A stretch of 64,000 nt of DNA, from positions 18,392 through 82,391 of the forward strand of contig NZ_SJKA01000027.1 in NCBI RefSeq assembly GCF_004331435.1. The letters run 5' to 3'. This document shows, piece by piece, positions 44,597 through 52,697 of the stretch (its first letter is position 1; each line of letters starts with the position of its first letter). The notes under the pieces were generated by a model that was given only the letters and a program-made list of their open reading frames with translations, was not told the origin of the DNA and ran no database searches. A program made the position numbers and the translations under genes. This stretch comes from Kribbella sindirgiensis (lineage in GTDB: Bacteria; Actinomycetota; Actinomycetes; Propionibacteriales; Kribbellaceae).

Positions 44597-45418
44597 TCAG
44601 AGGTGGTTCAAGACGTCCATAGCGTGCTGGCGGACGGGTCGGGCTAGCTCGGTCAGCTCGCCCCCATCGGCAAATCGGAGTAACCGTGTGGCCGCGGCGA
44701 GCGTGGCGACATGTCCGGTGGGTGTATCGAGGAACTCGGCGAGGGATCGGCTGACCCCCTGGGCGAGGTCCGGATAGGCGAGGCTCGTGCAGACGAGGGT
44801 GGCGGCGTCATAGCCGACAGGTGCTCTGCCCCATGTCTCCCAGTCGAGGATGGCGAGCTTCGGGCCGGTGAGATTCCCCCAGTGAAGGTCGCAGTGTGCG
44901 GTCGTCCAAGGTACGGAGGCGATGTCGAGGTCGATACCGAAGAAGGCTCTGATTCCGTCGTTCACGTAGTCGGCGTCGACACCGTGCGACGGCACTGGGT
45001 GGTCAGCGAGTATGCGCAGAGCTCGACTGAGATCGGACAGCCACTGATCGGAGACAGCTACCTGGTGAGTGGGTGTCATCTTGGCAGAGAGGGCCGCATC
45101 GGCAACAAAGGTGCTGACCTCTCCCCGCATCCGTCGCCTGTTGTCTTCCCAATCTCGCCACCGTTTGACCGTCGGTTTTGGCACCCCTTGGATCGCGTTG
45201 GCGGCCCGGCTGTTCTCGAGGTAGTTGCCTTCGGCCCATTCCGGGTCGGCGTACACGACTCGTAGCCAGGCGTCTTCGCCGGCATCGGTGACGCGACATC
45301 CGACCGAGTGGAATCGACTCGTGTGCAACGGCTGACCGATTTGCTCGACACCGAACTCACGCGCGGCCCAGTCCAGGTGACTTTCCATCCAGGCGCGACG
45401 CTGACTGTTGTCGGTCAC
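44597..45418 (-). CDS. Aminoglycoside phosphotransferase (APH)-fold kinase
   Basis: The 273-residue protein has the APH catalytic loop AHCDLHWGNLT (HxDxxxxN, with the catalytic Asp) and metal-binding ILDWETWG. The N-lobe is divergent and its P-loop is unclear. It phosphorylates a small molecule, or may be a self-protection enzyme. GTG start overlaps the pentapeptide-protein stop, making it the last gene of the lanthipeptide operon. Substrate cannot be deduced. Confidence 0.8.
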   Translation of the reverse strand: MTDNSQRRAWMESHLDWAAREFGVEQIGQPLHTSRFHSVGCRVTDAGEDAWLRVVYADPEWAEGNYLENSRAANAIQGVPKPTVKRWRDWEDNRRRMRGEVSTFVADAALSAKMTPTHQVAVSDQWLSDLSRALRILADHPVPSHGVDADYVNDGIRAFFGIDLDIASVPWTTAHCDLHWGNLTGPKLAILDWETWGRAPVGYDAATLVCTSLAYPDLAQGVSRSLAEFLDTPTGHVATLAAATRLLRFADGGELTELARPVRQHAMDVLNHL

Positions 45419-46089
45419 CGGTCGGACTCTTCGGCGTACTGCAGGTCAAGTTCGGACACCAGTGCCTCCGCGAGTTCCTGCCGTTGACTGAGATCGATCA
45501 GGATGCCGTTGAGGTTACCGGCGCCGCGGACGGTAGACAGGTCGGTGGTGCGGAAGTCGAAATCTGTGTAGGTCCCGGCGTCGAACTCGACGGCGTCGAG
45601 GGTGCAACCTGACATGTGCCCGCCAGGAAGCTCTGACCTCCGGAACGTTACCTCCTTGAAGCGGTCGTCGACGAAGACTACAGGCGTATTCGCGCGGATC
45701 GAGTCGAAGGTCGCGTACTCGATCCGGCAGTTCTCGAAGACGACGTTGCTCCACTTGTTGTCGACGAAGTTGGCGCCGAGGAGCTTGCAGTCGCGGAACA
45801 CCACTCGGGACAGAGTGCAGTCCATCCAGTCGCTGGACTTCAGGACGCAGCGATCGAGCACGATCGATTGGAGCGTCACCTGGCTGAAGGTCACCCGCTC
45901 AGCCTCGATCTGCCTCAGTCGGCCGCCGGACAAGGTCGTGTCCGCCACAACCAAGTGGCGGACCGACCTGTCGGCGTACTCGAAATTGGTGAACGACCCA
46001 GCGCCATCCAGTTCGTCGACCGCAGTCAACTCGTCGTCCGCGACGGAAGGCTTCAGGATCTTCGCCCTTCCGTATTCCTCGATCTCCAC
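45415..46089 (-). CDS. Pentapeptide-repeat protein
   Basis: The 224-residue protein is built largely of A(D/N)LxX-like repeats from about residue 30 to 190 (VVFRDCKLLGANFVDNKWSNVVFENC is interrupted by few breaks), predicting a right-handed quadrilateral beta-helix. Some family members (McbG, AlbG, Qnr, MfpA) protect DNA gyrase from inhibitors. In this operon it could be an immunity factor; that is inference. GTG start lies 3 bp after the methyltransferase stop, and its stop overlaps the kinase start. Confidence 0.8.
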   Translation of the reverse strand: MEIEEYGRAKILKPSVADDELTAVDELDGAGSFTNFEYADRSVRHLVVADTTLSGGRLRQIEAERVTFSQVTLQSIVLDRCVLKSSDWMDCTLSRVVFRDCKLLGANFVDNKWSNVVFENCRIEYATFDSIRANTPVVFVDDRFKEVTFRRSELPGGHMSGCTLDAVEFDAGTYTDFDFRTTDLSTVRGAGNLNGILIDLSQRQELAEALVSELDLQYAEESDR

Positions 46090-46092
46090 TGT

Positions 46093-47304
46093 TCATGCCA
46101 CGCTGACGACGAGCCGAGCCTCAACTTTCTCGATCACCTCGTGGTTCAGGTCCCCATCGAACGAGATGGCAGGCCTAAGCGTGCTGGCCGGATACGCGCG
46201 CACCGTTGGCCGGGCGTTTCGGTCGTGGTTCCAAGCCTCGATCTCGTCGCAGAGCTGCGCCGCGAGGTTGCCTCCATGCGTACCGTGTCCGATTGCTCCC
46301 AGCTCGAACCTGCCCTGTTCCACTTTCCGGATGGCGAGATAGGCGAGACTGTTCTCTTCGGCCAGCGCTGGGCTACGGATGGGAATCGCTGGTTTACACA
46401 GGTCTGTGTCGACCGCGGCGCGGTCGGCGGAGACACGGCAGATGCGGCTGTCGCGGCCAGTCATGCGTAGCCAGATGCCGTCAAAGGGTTCCTCTGGTCC
46501 AACCAGAACGTCCGACCAAACGGTCTCCCTTTCCTGGTCGAGGACGCCGCCTAGTTTCGCCGCGTCGATCGTCTGGTCGACGTCCCAGTACAGGGTGACC
46601 AGGCCGCTGCCGTCGATGGCGCCGCTGCGCTCGCCTTCTTGTCCGATCATGGGGACAAAGCCACACAGTTCCATTGAGTCCGACACCAGAGCGTCACAGT
46701 CTCGAACGAAGGCAACGCTCTGGGTCTGGGCGCGCCAGCGCAGCGGCACGACTAGACGACCGCCGGGAGCTAGCTGTTCCCAGAATGCCGGCGTCAGGTC
46801 CCATGCGCCGACGGTGAAGATGATGCGGTCGTACGGTGCGTTCTCGGAGGCGCCGAGTGACCCGTCTCGGGTGATGACCTCGACGTGCTGATTACCGGTG
46901 GCGTCCAACCCGCGGCGCGCGCCTGCTGTGACCTCGGGGTCGATGTCGACCGTTGTGACAGATCCACCAGGGCCGGTCAGCTGAGCGAGCAGAGCGGCGT
47001 TGTAGCCGGTCCCTGCGCCGATCTCCAGGATTCGGTTGCCTGGTTGGACCTGGAGTTGGTCGAGCATCATGGCAACGACGGTGGGCACTGACGCGCAGCT
47101 GAGGGCTGAGCCGTCGCCAGCGCGCTTGGTGATGACTGCGATGTCGGAGTAGGCGTCTTCGACGGTGGCTTCGGGAACGAAGTCGTGCCGCGCAACAGTG
47201 CGCATCGCCTGTTCGACGGCCGGGCTCGTGGCATGGCCGGCTGCCTTGATGGTGTCGACCATGGCCGCGCGCAAGGTCTCCGGCGAGTTGGTAATGGTGG
47301 TCAT
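46093..47304 (-). CDS. PCMT-like O-methyltransferase of the FxLD lanthipeptide system
   Basis: The 403-residue protein starts at ATG 47304 (AAAGGAAG upstream). Residues ~30-240 resemble protein-L-isoaspartate methyltransferase: FVPEA, SVPTVVAMMLDQLQ, and the SAM motif ILEIGAGTGYNAALLA (92-107). The extra C-terminal ~160 residues (from WSDVLVGPEEPFDGIWLRM) are those of the methyltransferases that accompany FxLD precursors. Homologues in class I lanthipeptide clusters methylate a peptide Asp, which collapses to aspartimide/isoAsp. The precursor has an Asp-Gly pair that suits this. It is 83 bp after the cyclase gene. Confidence 0.85.
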   Translation of the reverse strand: MTTITNSPETLRAAMVDTIKAAGHATSPAVEQAMRTVARHDFVPEATVEDAYSDIAVITKRAGDGSALSCASVPTVVAMMLDQLQVQPGNRILEIGAGTGYNAALLAQLTGPGGSVTTVDIDPEVTAGARRGLDATGNQHVEVITRDGSLGASENAPYDRIIFTVGAWDLTPAFWEQLAPGGRLVVPLRWRAQTQSVAFVRDCDALVSDSMELCGFVPMIGQEGERSGAIDGSGLVTLYWDVDQTIDAAKLGGVLDQERETVWSDVLVGPEEPFDGIWLRMTGRDSRICRVSADRAAVDTDLCKPAIPIRSPALAEENSLAYLAIRKVEQGRFELGAIGHGTHGGNLAAQLCDEIEAWNHDRNARPTVRAYPASTLRPAISFDGDLNHEVIEKVEARLVVSVA

Positions 47305-47387
47305 TGCTTCCTTTCGTGGAGCCCCGGGCCTCAGATGGGCGGCGGGTTGATCGTAATTGGGTGGACGGACAGTTCTTCGAAACACTT

Positions 47388-48563
47388 TCAGCCGCTGAGC
47401 AGCAGGCAGGCATCCCAGTTCGACTTGGAGTCAACGGTTGACGTGGCAGAGATCTGAACCAGGCGGATGCCGGTTCGTCCTTCCAGCAGGTCGGGTCGGT
47501 GCATCGATCCATCAAAGAATGCGAGTTCATCGAGCCGTCGAGTCAGATGAGACAGCTGCGCTGTCAGTGGGCTGCGCGCGCCGGCATCGGCTGCGACTCG
47601 TTGGGTGGCCTGTACGAGCCCGGCCCAGCCATGGCAGAGCGTCGTGTCGCTGAGTTGGTCCAGTTGAGCGTTGTCGGTGACGCAGCCGAGCAGTGCTGTT
47701 TCTGCCTTGTGCTGACGACTCTGATCGTCGAGTGCCAGCCCTGCGAGCTGCTGAGCCCGTACAAGTCCAGGGGTGCCGTAGCACCACGATGGCCGTTGCG
47801 GCCCTGCCTGTTCGAGATGATCGGTGTCGAGCTCGCGTTTCGTGATGGTCCCAGGCCACCAGGCTGTCTCTCCGTTGCCCTGTTGCCAGCGATCGAGCCA
47901 GACGCAGATGCTGGCGATCGCCTCGAGCTGTCCCCGAACAAACATGCCACGTCGAGCGGCCATGGCCATTAGGGCGAGAGGCCCCGAGATGCCGTGCGCG
48001 ATGCCTAGGTTGCCATGCCCACCCGGCCAGGACGCCGAAGGGTGATCTGCGATGTCATTGGCAGTCCACCATCCTGGCAGGGCTTGGTCGTCAAGTGTCA
48101 GTGGTTCGCAGAGTCGGACGAGGTACTCCAGCACGTCATGGAGGACCTCACCGCCGCGCCGTCGGCGGAGCTGGTACACGCCGAGTCCGGTCAATCCGCT
48201 GATCAGGTCGAACTCTCGCAGTCCTGGCAATAGGCCGCTCTCAATACGGCGGTGTGCACGTTGGAGCCGCTCTCGCGTGAGCTCGTCGATGTGGCTGTCG
48301 AGGGTTGCGAGCGCCGATTCATACGCGGCCTGTTCAGCGGTCGCCAACACGTAGGCAATCGCTGGTGCTCCTTCGAACAAGCAGCTCTGGGAATGGGCTG
48401 CGACAGGCGCGCCGGTCATCTTGATGATGTGTTCGTGTACTCGTCGCCAGCTGCCGTAGCCGATGCGTGCCTGTTCGATGTGGAGCAGAGCTTGGCCAGC
48501 TGTTCCGCGCCCTAGGGACTGGCTCGCGACGGTTGACGTCAGTTGCCGAGTGGCTGCTGTCAT
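47388..48563 (-). CDS. lanC: Lanthipeptide cyclase
   Basis: The 391-residue protein has the LanC zinc ligands: Cys261 in SWCYGTPG and Cys310-His311 in TLCHGWAG, plus GIAHGISGP with His190. It closes thioether rings by adding Cys thiols to dehydroamino acids. The start overlaps the dehydratase stop (ATGA), so the two enzymes are made together. Length fits stand-alone LanC. Confidence 0.92.
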   Translation of the reverse strand: MTAATRQLTSTVASQSLGRGTAGQALLHIEQARIGYGSWRRVHEHIIKMTGAPVAAHSQSCLFEGAPAIAYVLATAEQAAYESALATLDSHIDELTRERLQRAHRRIESGLLPGLREFDLISGLTGLGVYQLRRRRGGEVLHDVLEYLVRLCEPLTLDDQALPGWWTANDIADHPSASWPGGHGNLGIAHGISGPLALMAMAARRGMFVRGQLEAIASICVWLDRWQQGNGETAWWPGTITKRELDTDHLEQAGPQRPSWCYGTPGLVRAQQLAGLALDDQSRQHKAETALLGCVTDNAQLDQLSDTTLCHGWAGLVQATQRVAADAGARSPLTAQLSHLTRRLDELAFFDGSMHRPDLLEGRTGIRLVQISATSTVDSKSNWDACLLLSG

Positions 48564-51500
48564 CGCGCTCCCTCCGTCGCATGTGCGTTCCAGGCGATCG
48601 CGGACTGGCGGGCCAGACGCCGGCAGATCGCCTCGCCGTCACGGTCGATTCCCATCGCTCGGTTGTGGTGCATGTGCAAGAGCGATTCGAGGACATCGTT
48701 GATCCGCGCTGTGTCGGACAACAGTTCGCGATAGCTCGCCAGGGCGTTGTTGCGCTCTTGCCAGGCGCTCGCCAGTTCGGTGTTCCAGCCAGGGACGCTG
48801 CTGGGAAGCCCGGCCCGGGTCAGCTTGATAACCAGCTCGGTGATACGGCGGTCGGCCACCGCGTCGAGAGAGGCCCGGCCGCTCGTCAGCCAGGCGCAAG
48901 CCGCCGCCAGGCTCCCGAAGAAGCCGTCGAGCGTGCCGAGCACGTTCACCGCCGTCAGGACGCTCGGATCGATGACGACAGTTGGAAGGTACCTCAGCTG
49001 CGCAGCGACCAACTTCGAGTCGGCGACGAAGACCGCCTCAGCCGCGATCATTGCGGAGCCGCCGCCGTAACGCCCGTTCTCTGGGTAGTAGGTGTCGATG
49101 ACTAGCCGACCGATCTTGCTCTCGTCTCGAAGGCGTTCGGTCCACCTGCTAGTTGCCGCGAGCAACCTAGCGCTTTGCTCCCCGTCCTGCACTCGGAGGC
49201 GCAGCCGCAAGTGGTCTGTCTCACGCGGGCTGCGATAGCGGGCAAACCAGTAGTCGGGCTGATCGACCTCATCGAGTAGCTGCGGAATCTCCGTAGCAAT
49301 CAGGTTGTCCATCTGTTCTGGGTGGGTGTGGAGCTTGAGGTACAACCACCGAGCATCTGAGGATGCGGCGAACTGCCCGTCGTCGTGCATTGTTACGGTT
49401 CCACTCGCTGCTGCCGCAGGAGGTCGCGCAGGTGGCCTGGTCGTCTCCAGCGGCATCGCGATGTCGTGCGCGTGGCCGCCGACCCACCCGAAGTCGCCGG
49501 TTTCCGCGGTCTCGGTAAGGATGACGAATCCGTGTTTTGCGAGCTGCGAACGCACGATGGCGGTGTGGGCTGGCTCGGTCAGATCGAGGGGCAGCGACCG
49601 GTCAGCATCCTGGAGTTCGACTGTTGCTGGGCAGGCCCACCGTACCCGCCAGTGTTCGAGAGACGCTTCCCAGGTGGCATCGTCGATGGACGACGACAAT
49701 GTGTCGGCCTCCAGCCGCCACGTAGCCGGCGACAGGATCGATCGCCGGTAGCGCACTCGTGGGAGGTAGGGCAGTTGTCGAGCGGCCGGGCCCCAATCGA
49801 ACCGATGCCAGGCTGCACCGAGGCTCTGGGACAGGTGAGCTAGGGCGCGCGCGAGCGGTGGCGATTGTTTCTCGATCGCGAGTGCGTGAAAGGTCTGCGG
49901 TTCGATCACTCGCCGGCGAGAGATGCTCACGAGGTAGAGGTTGTCTAGGGTGGCTGTCACGGCGAGATCGTTGAGTGGAACCGTGCTGTCGTCGTCGCTG
50001 CGGTGCTCGCCGAGCGACAGTACGTGCGGTAGGTGGGCAGGTACGCGGCTGATGTTCTCGGCGTGGGTGAACGTAGGCGGATAGGACAGCTGGACTGGCA
50101 ACGCGCCGTCGACGCCTGTCGGGACACCTCGATATACGTCCTGGAGGCCGGCCTCAGACGCCAGATACGCCAGGCGGGAGGTGAAGGTTCCGGCCGAGCG
50201 TCCAGGGTGGACGACGAGTGTGTAGTCACCCCGGTCAAGTGCATCTGTCGACGTTGAACGAATTTGCGCAGCCAGTTCGACGTGAGGTGGGATCGGCCTC
50301 TCGACCGACGGGTCACCGACAGCGAGGCTTCGGATGACTTGATCGGTCAGAACGATTTCCGGGCTCTTGTCAGCCATGGCGCCCCAGGCCAGCGCGAGCA
50401 GTCGTTCGTCCCGCTCGGAGAGACCACTCGGATTGGATAGTGCCGTGCTGCCGGGATAGGTGGCGGGCAGTCCGAGTCCGGTCTCGGGATTGACGACATC
50501 GCTGAGCGGAACCAACGCGTTGATGCCGTACCGGTCGCAGAAGGCGATGTAGTAGTCGCGCCAAACCGCGGATCCGGTTGGCTGACGTGTTAGCCGTATC
50601 AGGGCAGTCGACGCGAAGCTCATCTCGACCGCGACGTGCTCAGGGATCTGTACCTTGCAGTCGAGGCGAAGGTCAGCGGCAAGTGGTGTTCGGCCGGCCG
50701 GTGACAGCTGCTGCATCTGCACGCCCACTGTGGTGCGAATGTCTGTCCGCTCCTCGTCGAGGACGTCTGGGTCGTTGTGGCGCGCAATATCTGCCGCGAT
50801 GACCCCGAGGTGACGAAGGATCATGGACTCATCGCTACCTGGTTCAAGGTCGACGTCGTTGAGTTGCCGGATGACATACGCCAGCGGGTCGGCGACCGTC
50901 ATAGGTGGTCGGAGACTGGTTATCAGGAACCGCTGCATCACGAGATCAGTGACTAGGCCACGGATCTTGGCCTCGCAGACTCCAGGGAATCTCTCGCTCA
51001 ACTTGTTGAGCAAAGCATCGAAGTGAATCGGCGACTGACAGAGCTCTTGGATTGCGCGAACGGGGCGAGTGCGACGGACCAGTAGCCGTGCTGTGCCTTG
51101 CGGTACGTCGAGGTCGTCGCCGCGCTGGGCTGCCAGGTTCGTGAAGACGACATCGAGTTGATCTAGCAGTCCAGGCACGCGCTCCAGTCGACCGACGACG
51201 CCGTCGAGCCACTGTGCATCCGCTCGGATGAACGCTCGATGGTCCGCTCCCCAGCGTGCGGAGCTTCGGGCGTTGATTGCGACCGCGGCGACACCGGAGA
51301 ACAGACCGAATGGCATTTGACGACCGGTCAAGCGGAGGATGTATCGGACGATGGACAGAGTGGCTCGCCGGATTTGCTTACCCGAGAAGGTTTCGCCGGA
51401 GCAGATAGCGTCGACCCGTTTCGCCAGCCCCGAACTGGCATGTCGGATCGCGGCCGCAAGGCGCGGCTCAAGCCACACATCCCGTAGCCAAGAACGACAG

Positions 51501-51619
51501 TCGTCGATGTCGTTCACGTCAGGCCATCGATCAGGACGATCGTGAATGGCTACCGCAGTTGCCCGGAGCAGTGCTGCACCGCTGTGGCGGTACAGCAGTT
51601 TGCCGTCGCCGTTGCCCAT
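48560..51619 (-). CDS. lanB: Full-length class I lanthipeptide dehydratase
   Basis: The 1019-residue protein joins the glutamylation domain (N-terminal ~700 residues; MPFGLFSGVAAV near 105 corresponds to the PFGLF landmark) and the SpaB C-terminal elimination domain (WLYLKLHTHPEQMDNLI... and FARYRSPRETDHLRLRLR near 800). It dehydrates Ser/Thr of the precursor using Glu-tRNA. ATG 51619 has AGGAGGA 5 nt upstream. It is separated from the precursor by 65 bp containing a hairpin, the usual arrangement for attenuated read-through to the enzymes. Confidence 0.92.
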   Translation of the reverse strand: MGNGDGKLLYRHSGAALLRATAVAIHDRPDRWPDVNDIDDCRSWLRDVWLEPRLAAAIRHASSGLAKRVDAICSGETFSGKQIRRATLSIVRYILRLTGRQMPFGLFSGVAAVAINARSSARWGADHRAFIRADAQWLDGVVGRLERVPGLLDQLDVVFTNLAAQRGDDLDVPQGTARLLVRRTRPVRAIQELCQSPIHFDALLNKLSERFPGVCEAKIRGLVTDLVMQRFLITSLRPPMTVADPLAYVIRQLNDVDLEPGSDESMILRHLGVIAADIARHNDPDVLDEERTDIRTTVGVQMQQLSPAGRTPLAADLRLDCKVQIPEHVAVEMSFASTALIRLTRQPTGSAVWRDYYIAFCDRYGINALVPLSDVVNPETGLGLPATYPGSTALSNPSGLSERDERLLALAWGAMADKSPEIVLTDQVIRSLAVGDPSVERPIPPHVELAAQIRSTSTDALDRGDYTLVVHPGRSAGTFTSRLAYLASEAGLQDVYRGVPTGVDGALPVQLSYPPTFTHAENISRVPAHLPHVLSLGEHRSDDDSTVPLNDLAVTATLDNLYLVSISRRRVIEPQTFHALAIEKQSPPLARALAHLSQSLGAAWHRFDWGPAARQLPYLPRVRYRRSILSPATWRLEADTLSSSIDDATWEASLEHWRVRWACPATVELQDADRSLPLDLTEPAHTAIVRSQLAKHGFVILTETAETGDFGWVGGHAHDIAMPLETTRPPARPPAAAASGTVTMHDDGQFAASSDARWLYLKLHTHPEQMDNLIATEIPQLLDEVDQPDYWFARYRSPRETDHLRLRLRVQDGEQSARLLAATSRWTERLRDESKIGRLVIDTYYPENGRYGGGSAMIAAEAVFVADSKLVAAQLRYLPTVVIDPSVLTAVNVLGTLDGFFGSLAAACAWLTSGRASLDAVADRRITELVIKLTRAGLPSSVPGWNTELASAWQERNNALASYRELLSDTARINDVLESLLHMHHNRAMGIDRDGEAICRRLARQSAIAWNAHATEGAR

Positions 51620-51644
51620 CAGTCCTCCTGTGATCGAGTCGGAA

Positions 51645-51673
51645 GAGGGGTCGGAGCACCGCTCCGACCCCTC
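51645..51673 (-). terminator. Intercistronic attenuator hairpin between precursor and lanB
   Basis: On the minus strand GAGGGGTCGGAGC and GCTCCGACCCCTC form a perfect 13-bp stem with a 3-nt loop, followed by TTCC. It begins 11 bp after the precursor stop. The tail is not a strong T-run, so partial termination or mRNA end protection is expected, giving more precursor than enzyme. Confidence 0.75.
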
Positions 51674-51684
51674 GATTGGCTACG

Positions 51685-51828
51685 TCAGACGTCGCTGGCG
51701 CAGCTCGACGCACACGAGGCGGCGCAGCCATCTTCCGTGGCGCAGGCGGCGTTGGCCTGCGGCACGACATCGGAGACCACGCGGACATCCAGCTCGAACT
51801 CGATGTCGAGCGACTGCTTCGGATCCAT
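51685..51828 (-). CDS. lanA: FxLD-family lanthipeptide precursor peptide
   Basis: The 47-residue peptide starts at ATG 51828 with GAGAGGA 7 nt upstream. The leader contains the diagnostic FELD (residues 11-14) in IEFELDVRVVSDVV. The C-terminal part has Cys29, 35, 39 and 43 and Ser/Thr at 31, 38, 41, 42 and 45: CATEDGCAASC then ASSCASDV. Four Cys against five Ser/Thr allow up to four thioether rings. Asp33-Gly34 is the likely target of the PCMT-like methyltransferase. The leader/core border is probably within residues 23-28; no protease is encoded nearby. Confidence 0.9.
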   Translation of the reverse strand: MDPKQSLDIEFELDVRVVSDVVPQANAACATEDGCAASCASSCASDV

Positions 51829-51909
51829 TTCGATTCCTCTCTGTTGGTGTTGGAACGGCTGGCGCAGGACGGACTCGCTTGCGCGTCCCGCGCCAGCCGG
51901 ACGGTGGGA

Positions 51910-51955
51910 TCTGTGGCCGAGCCCTCCACGGGGGAGGGGAAGGCTCGGCCACAGA
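51910..51955. promoter_or_regulatory. Perfect 14-bp hairpin upstream of the precursor
   Basis: TCTGTGGCCGAGCC (51910-51923) and GGCTCGGCCACAGA (51942-51955) pair perfectly around an 18-nt loop. It lies about 80 bp before the precursor ATG and after the last mini-ORF. There is no T-tail in either direction, so it is more likely a processing/stability element or translation-control structure than a terminator. Confidence 0.65.
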
Positions 51956-52041
51956 CCACGAGTGACGGGATCGGTGGGTGTGCAGGCGATCCGCTGCACG
52001 CGAGGGGCTGAGGACGACGACTCCCCACCGATCCCGCCAGT

Positions 52042-52149
52042 TCAAGGGCGCTCGTCGTAGGGCAGGAAGCGAGCCCCCGTGGCTCGCCTGAACTGCTGAC
52101 TCACCGCGGCAGAACTTCCGACGAGTGCCGCGTGTCGCCAGTCGGTCAC
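52042..52149 (-). CDS. Mini-ORF 4 of lanthipeptide leader operon (35 aa)
   Basis: The frame starts at GTG 52149, sharing GTGA with the stop of mini-ORF 3; GAGGAGCG directly precedes it. The product begins VTDWRHAALVGSSAAVSQQF and ends ARFLPYDERP. It is basic, soluble and has no recognisable family. It has no Cys. It is the last of four coupled mini-ORFs before the hairpin and precursor. Confidence 0.45.
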   Translation of the reverse strand: MTDWRHAALVGSSAAVSQQFRRATGARFLPYDERP

Positions 52150-52235
52150 CGCTCCTCGTCCATCCACCGGCGGAAACTGGTGATGAGACGCTCCCAGAAC
52201 CGGGACCACCAGCCACGGCGGTGCTGGCGGTTCAT
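52146..52235 (-). CDS. Mini-ORF 3: 29-residue Trp/Arg-rich peptide
   Basis: The frame starts at ATG 52235, overlapping the previous stop (ATGA), and ends at 52146. The product has a strongly cationic aromatic stretch, RRGWWSRFWERLITSFRRW, that would form an amphipathic helix, then MDEER. It could associate with membrane or RNA. It is too short for family assignment; coupling on both sides is the main support. Confidence 0.5.
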   Translation of the reverse strand: MNRQHRRGWWSRFWERLITSFRRWMDEER

Positions 52236-52432
52236 GAGCCGGGAGCATCTTCAGCCATCACCGGCACGGCCGGATCGATGGTCACCCGCAAGCTGTAGAA
52301 GCAGCGCGTCATGGCCGCCTGGTACCTCATGGCGTCTGCGGGCTCAGCGGTGTAGTCCGCGATGACGTGCTCACCGAACCAGACACGCACTCTGCGTTCT
52401 ATTGGAAGCGAGGCATCCACGAGCGTGGTCAT
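52232..52432 (-). CDS. Mini-ORF 2: 66-residue conserved-looking protein
   Basis: The frame starts at ATG 52432, overlapping the stop of mini-ORF 1 (ATGA). The product starts MTTLVDASLPIERRVRVWFG, followed by a compact beta-alpha-beta pattern (EHVIADYTAEPADAMRYQ; RCFYSLRVTIDP) and an acidic tail. The pattern looks like a folded domain rather than chance translation. I do not recognise it. Possible roles are precursor chaperone, partner of LanB or regulator. Confidence 0.65.
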   Translation of the reverse strand: MTTLVDASLPIERRVRVWFGEHVIADYTAEPADAMRYQAAMTRCFYSLRVTIDPAVPVMAEDAPGS

Positions 52433-52521
52433 TCGCCGCGCACCTCCCGCACGATGTCGCGAACCATCAGTACGGCGACCGCCACCGTCACGATGACCAG
52501 GACCCACATGCCGGCGATCAT
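52429..52521 (-). CDS. Mini-ORF 1: 30-residue single-span membrane peptide
   Basis: ATG 52521 follows GAGGTGGG. The product is one hydrophobic helix (GMWVLVIVTVAVAVLMV) with a charged tail RDIVREVRGE. It is the first gene of the leftward lanthipeptide operon and overlaps the next start by 4 bp. It may tether the synthetase or help immunity/export, as no transporter is encoded here. Confidence 0.6.
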   Translation of the reverse strand: MIAGMWVLVIVTVAVAVLMVRDIVREVRGE

Positions 52522-52697
52522 GCAACCCACCTCGCTCCGCTCCTCCGAACTGGCTGATGAGTTATTACCGTAAGGAGTCCGTCACGCTCCGTATAACCTC
52601 TTCGTGCATGACTTTTATGCGTGCCGCGCATACTCTTCGTGGTGGCCCGATACCCTGGGGTGGCGAGACCTCAATACCGGGGACCAGGGGAGACCGG
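52522..52697. promoter_or_regulatory. Divergent promoter region, lanthipeptide operon / XRE regulator
   Basis: This 176-bp spacer is AT-richer than its surroundings. CTCTTCGTG occurs twice as a direct repeat (52598-52606 and 52633-52641, 35 bp apart), and GTTAT/ATAAC half-sites flank the left part (52561, 52593). These are candidate operators for the divergent XRE-type regulator. I cannot fix -35/-10 boxes with confidence. Confidence 0.5.

Noticed and set aside
48467..49105. 212-codon plus-strand frame over lanB/lanC junction
   Set aside because: Shadow of the dehydratase and cyclase coding sequence.
51546..52060. Plus-strand frames opposite the precursor region (up to 172 codons)
   Set aside because: Low-complexity products; the minus strand carries the FxLD precursor and coupled mini-ORFs with ribosome-binding sites.
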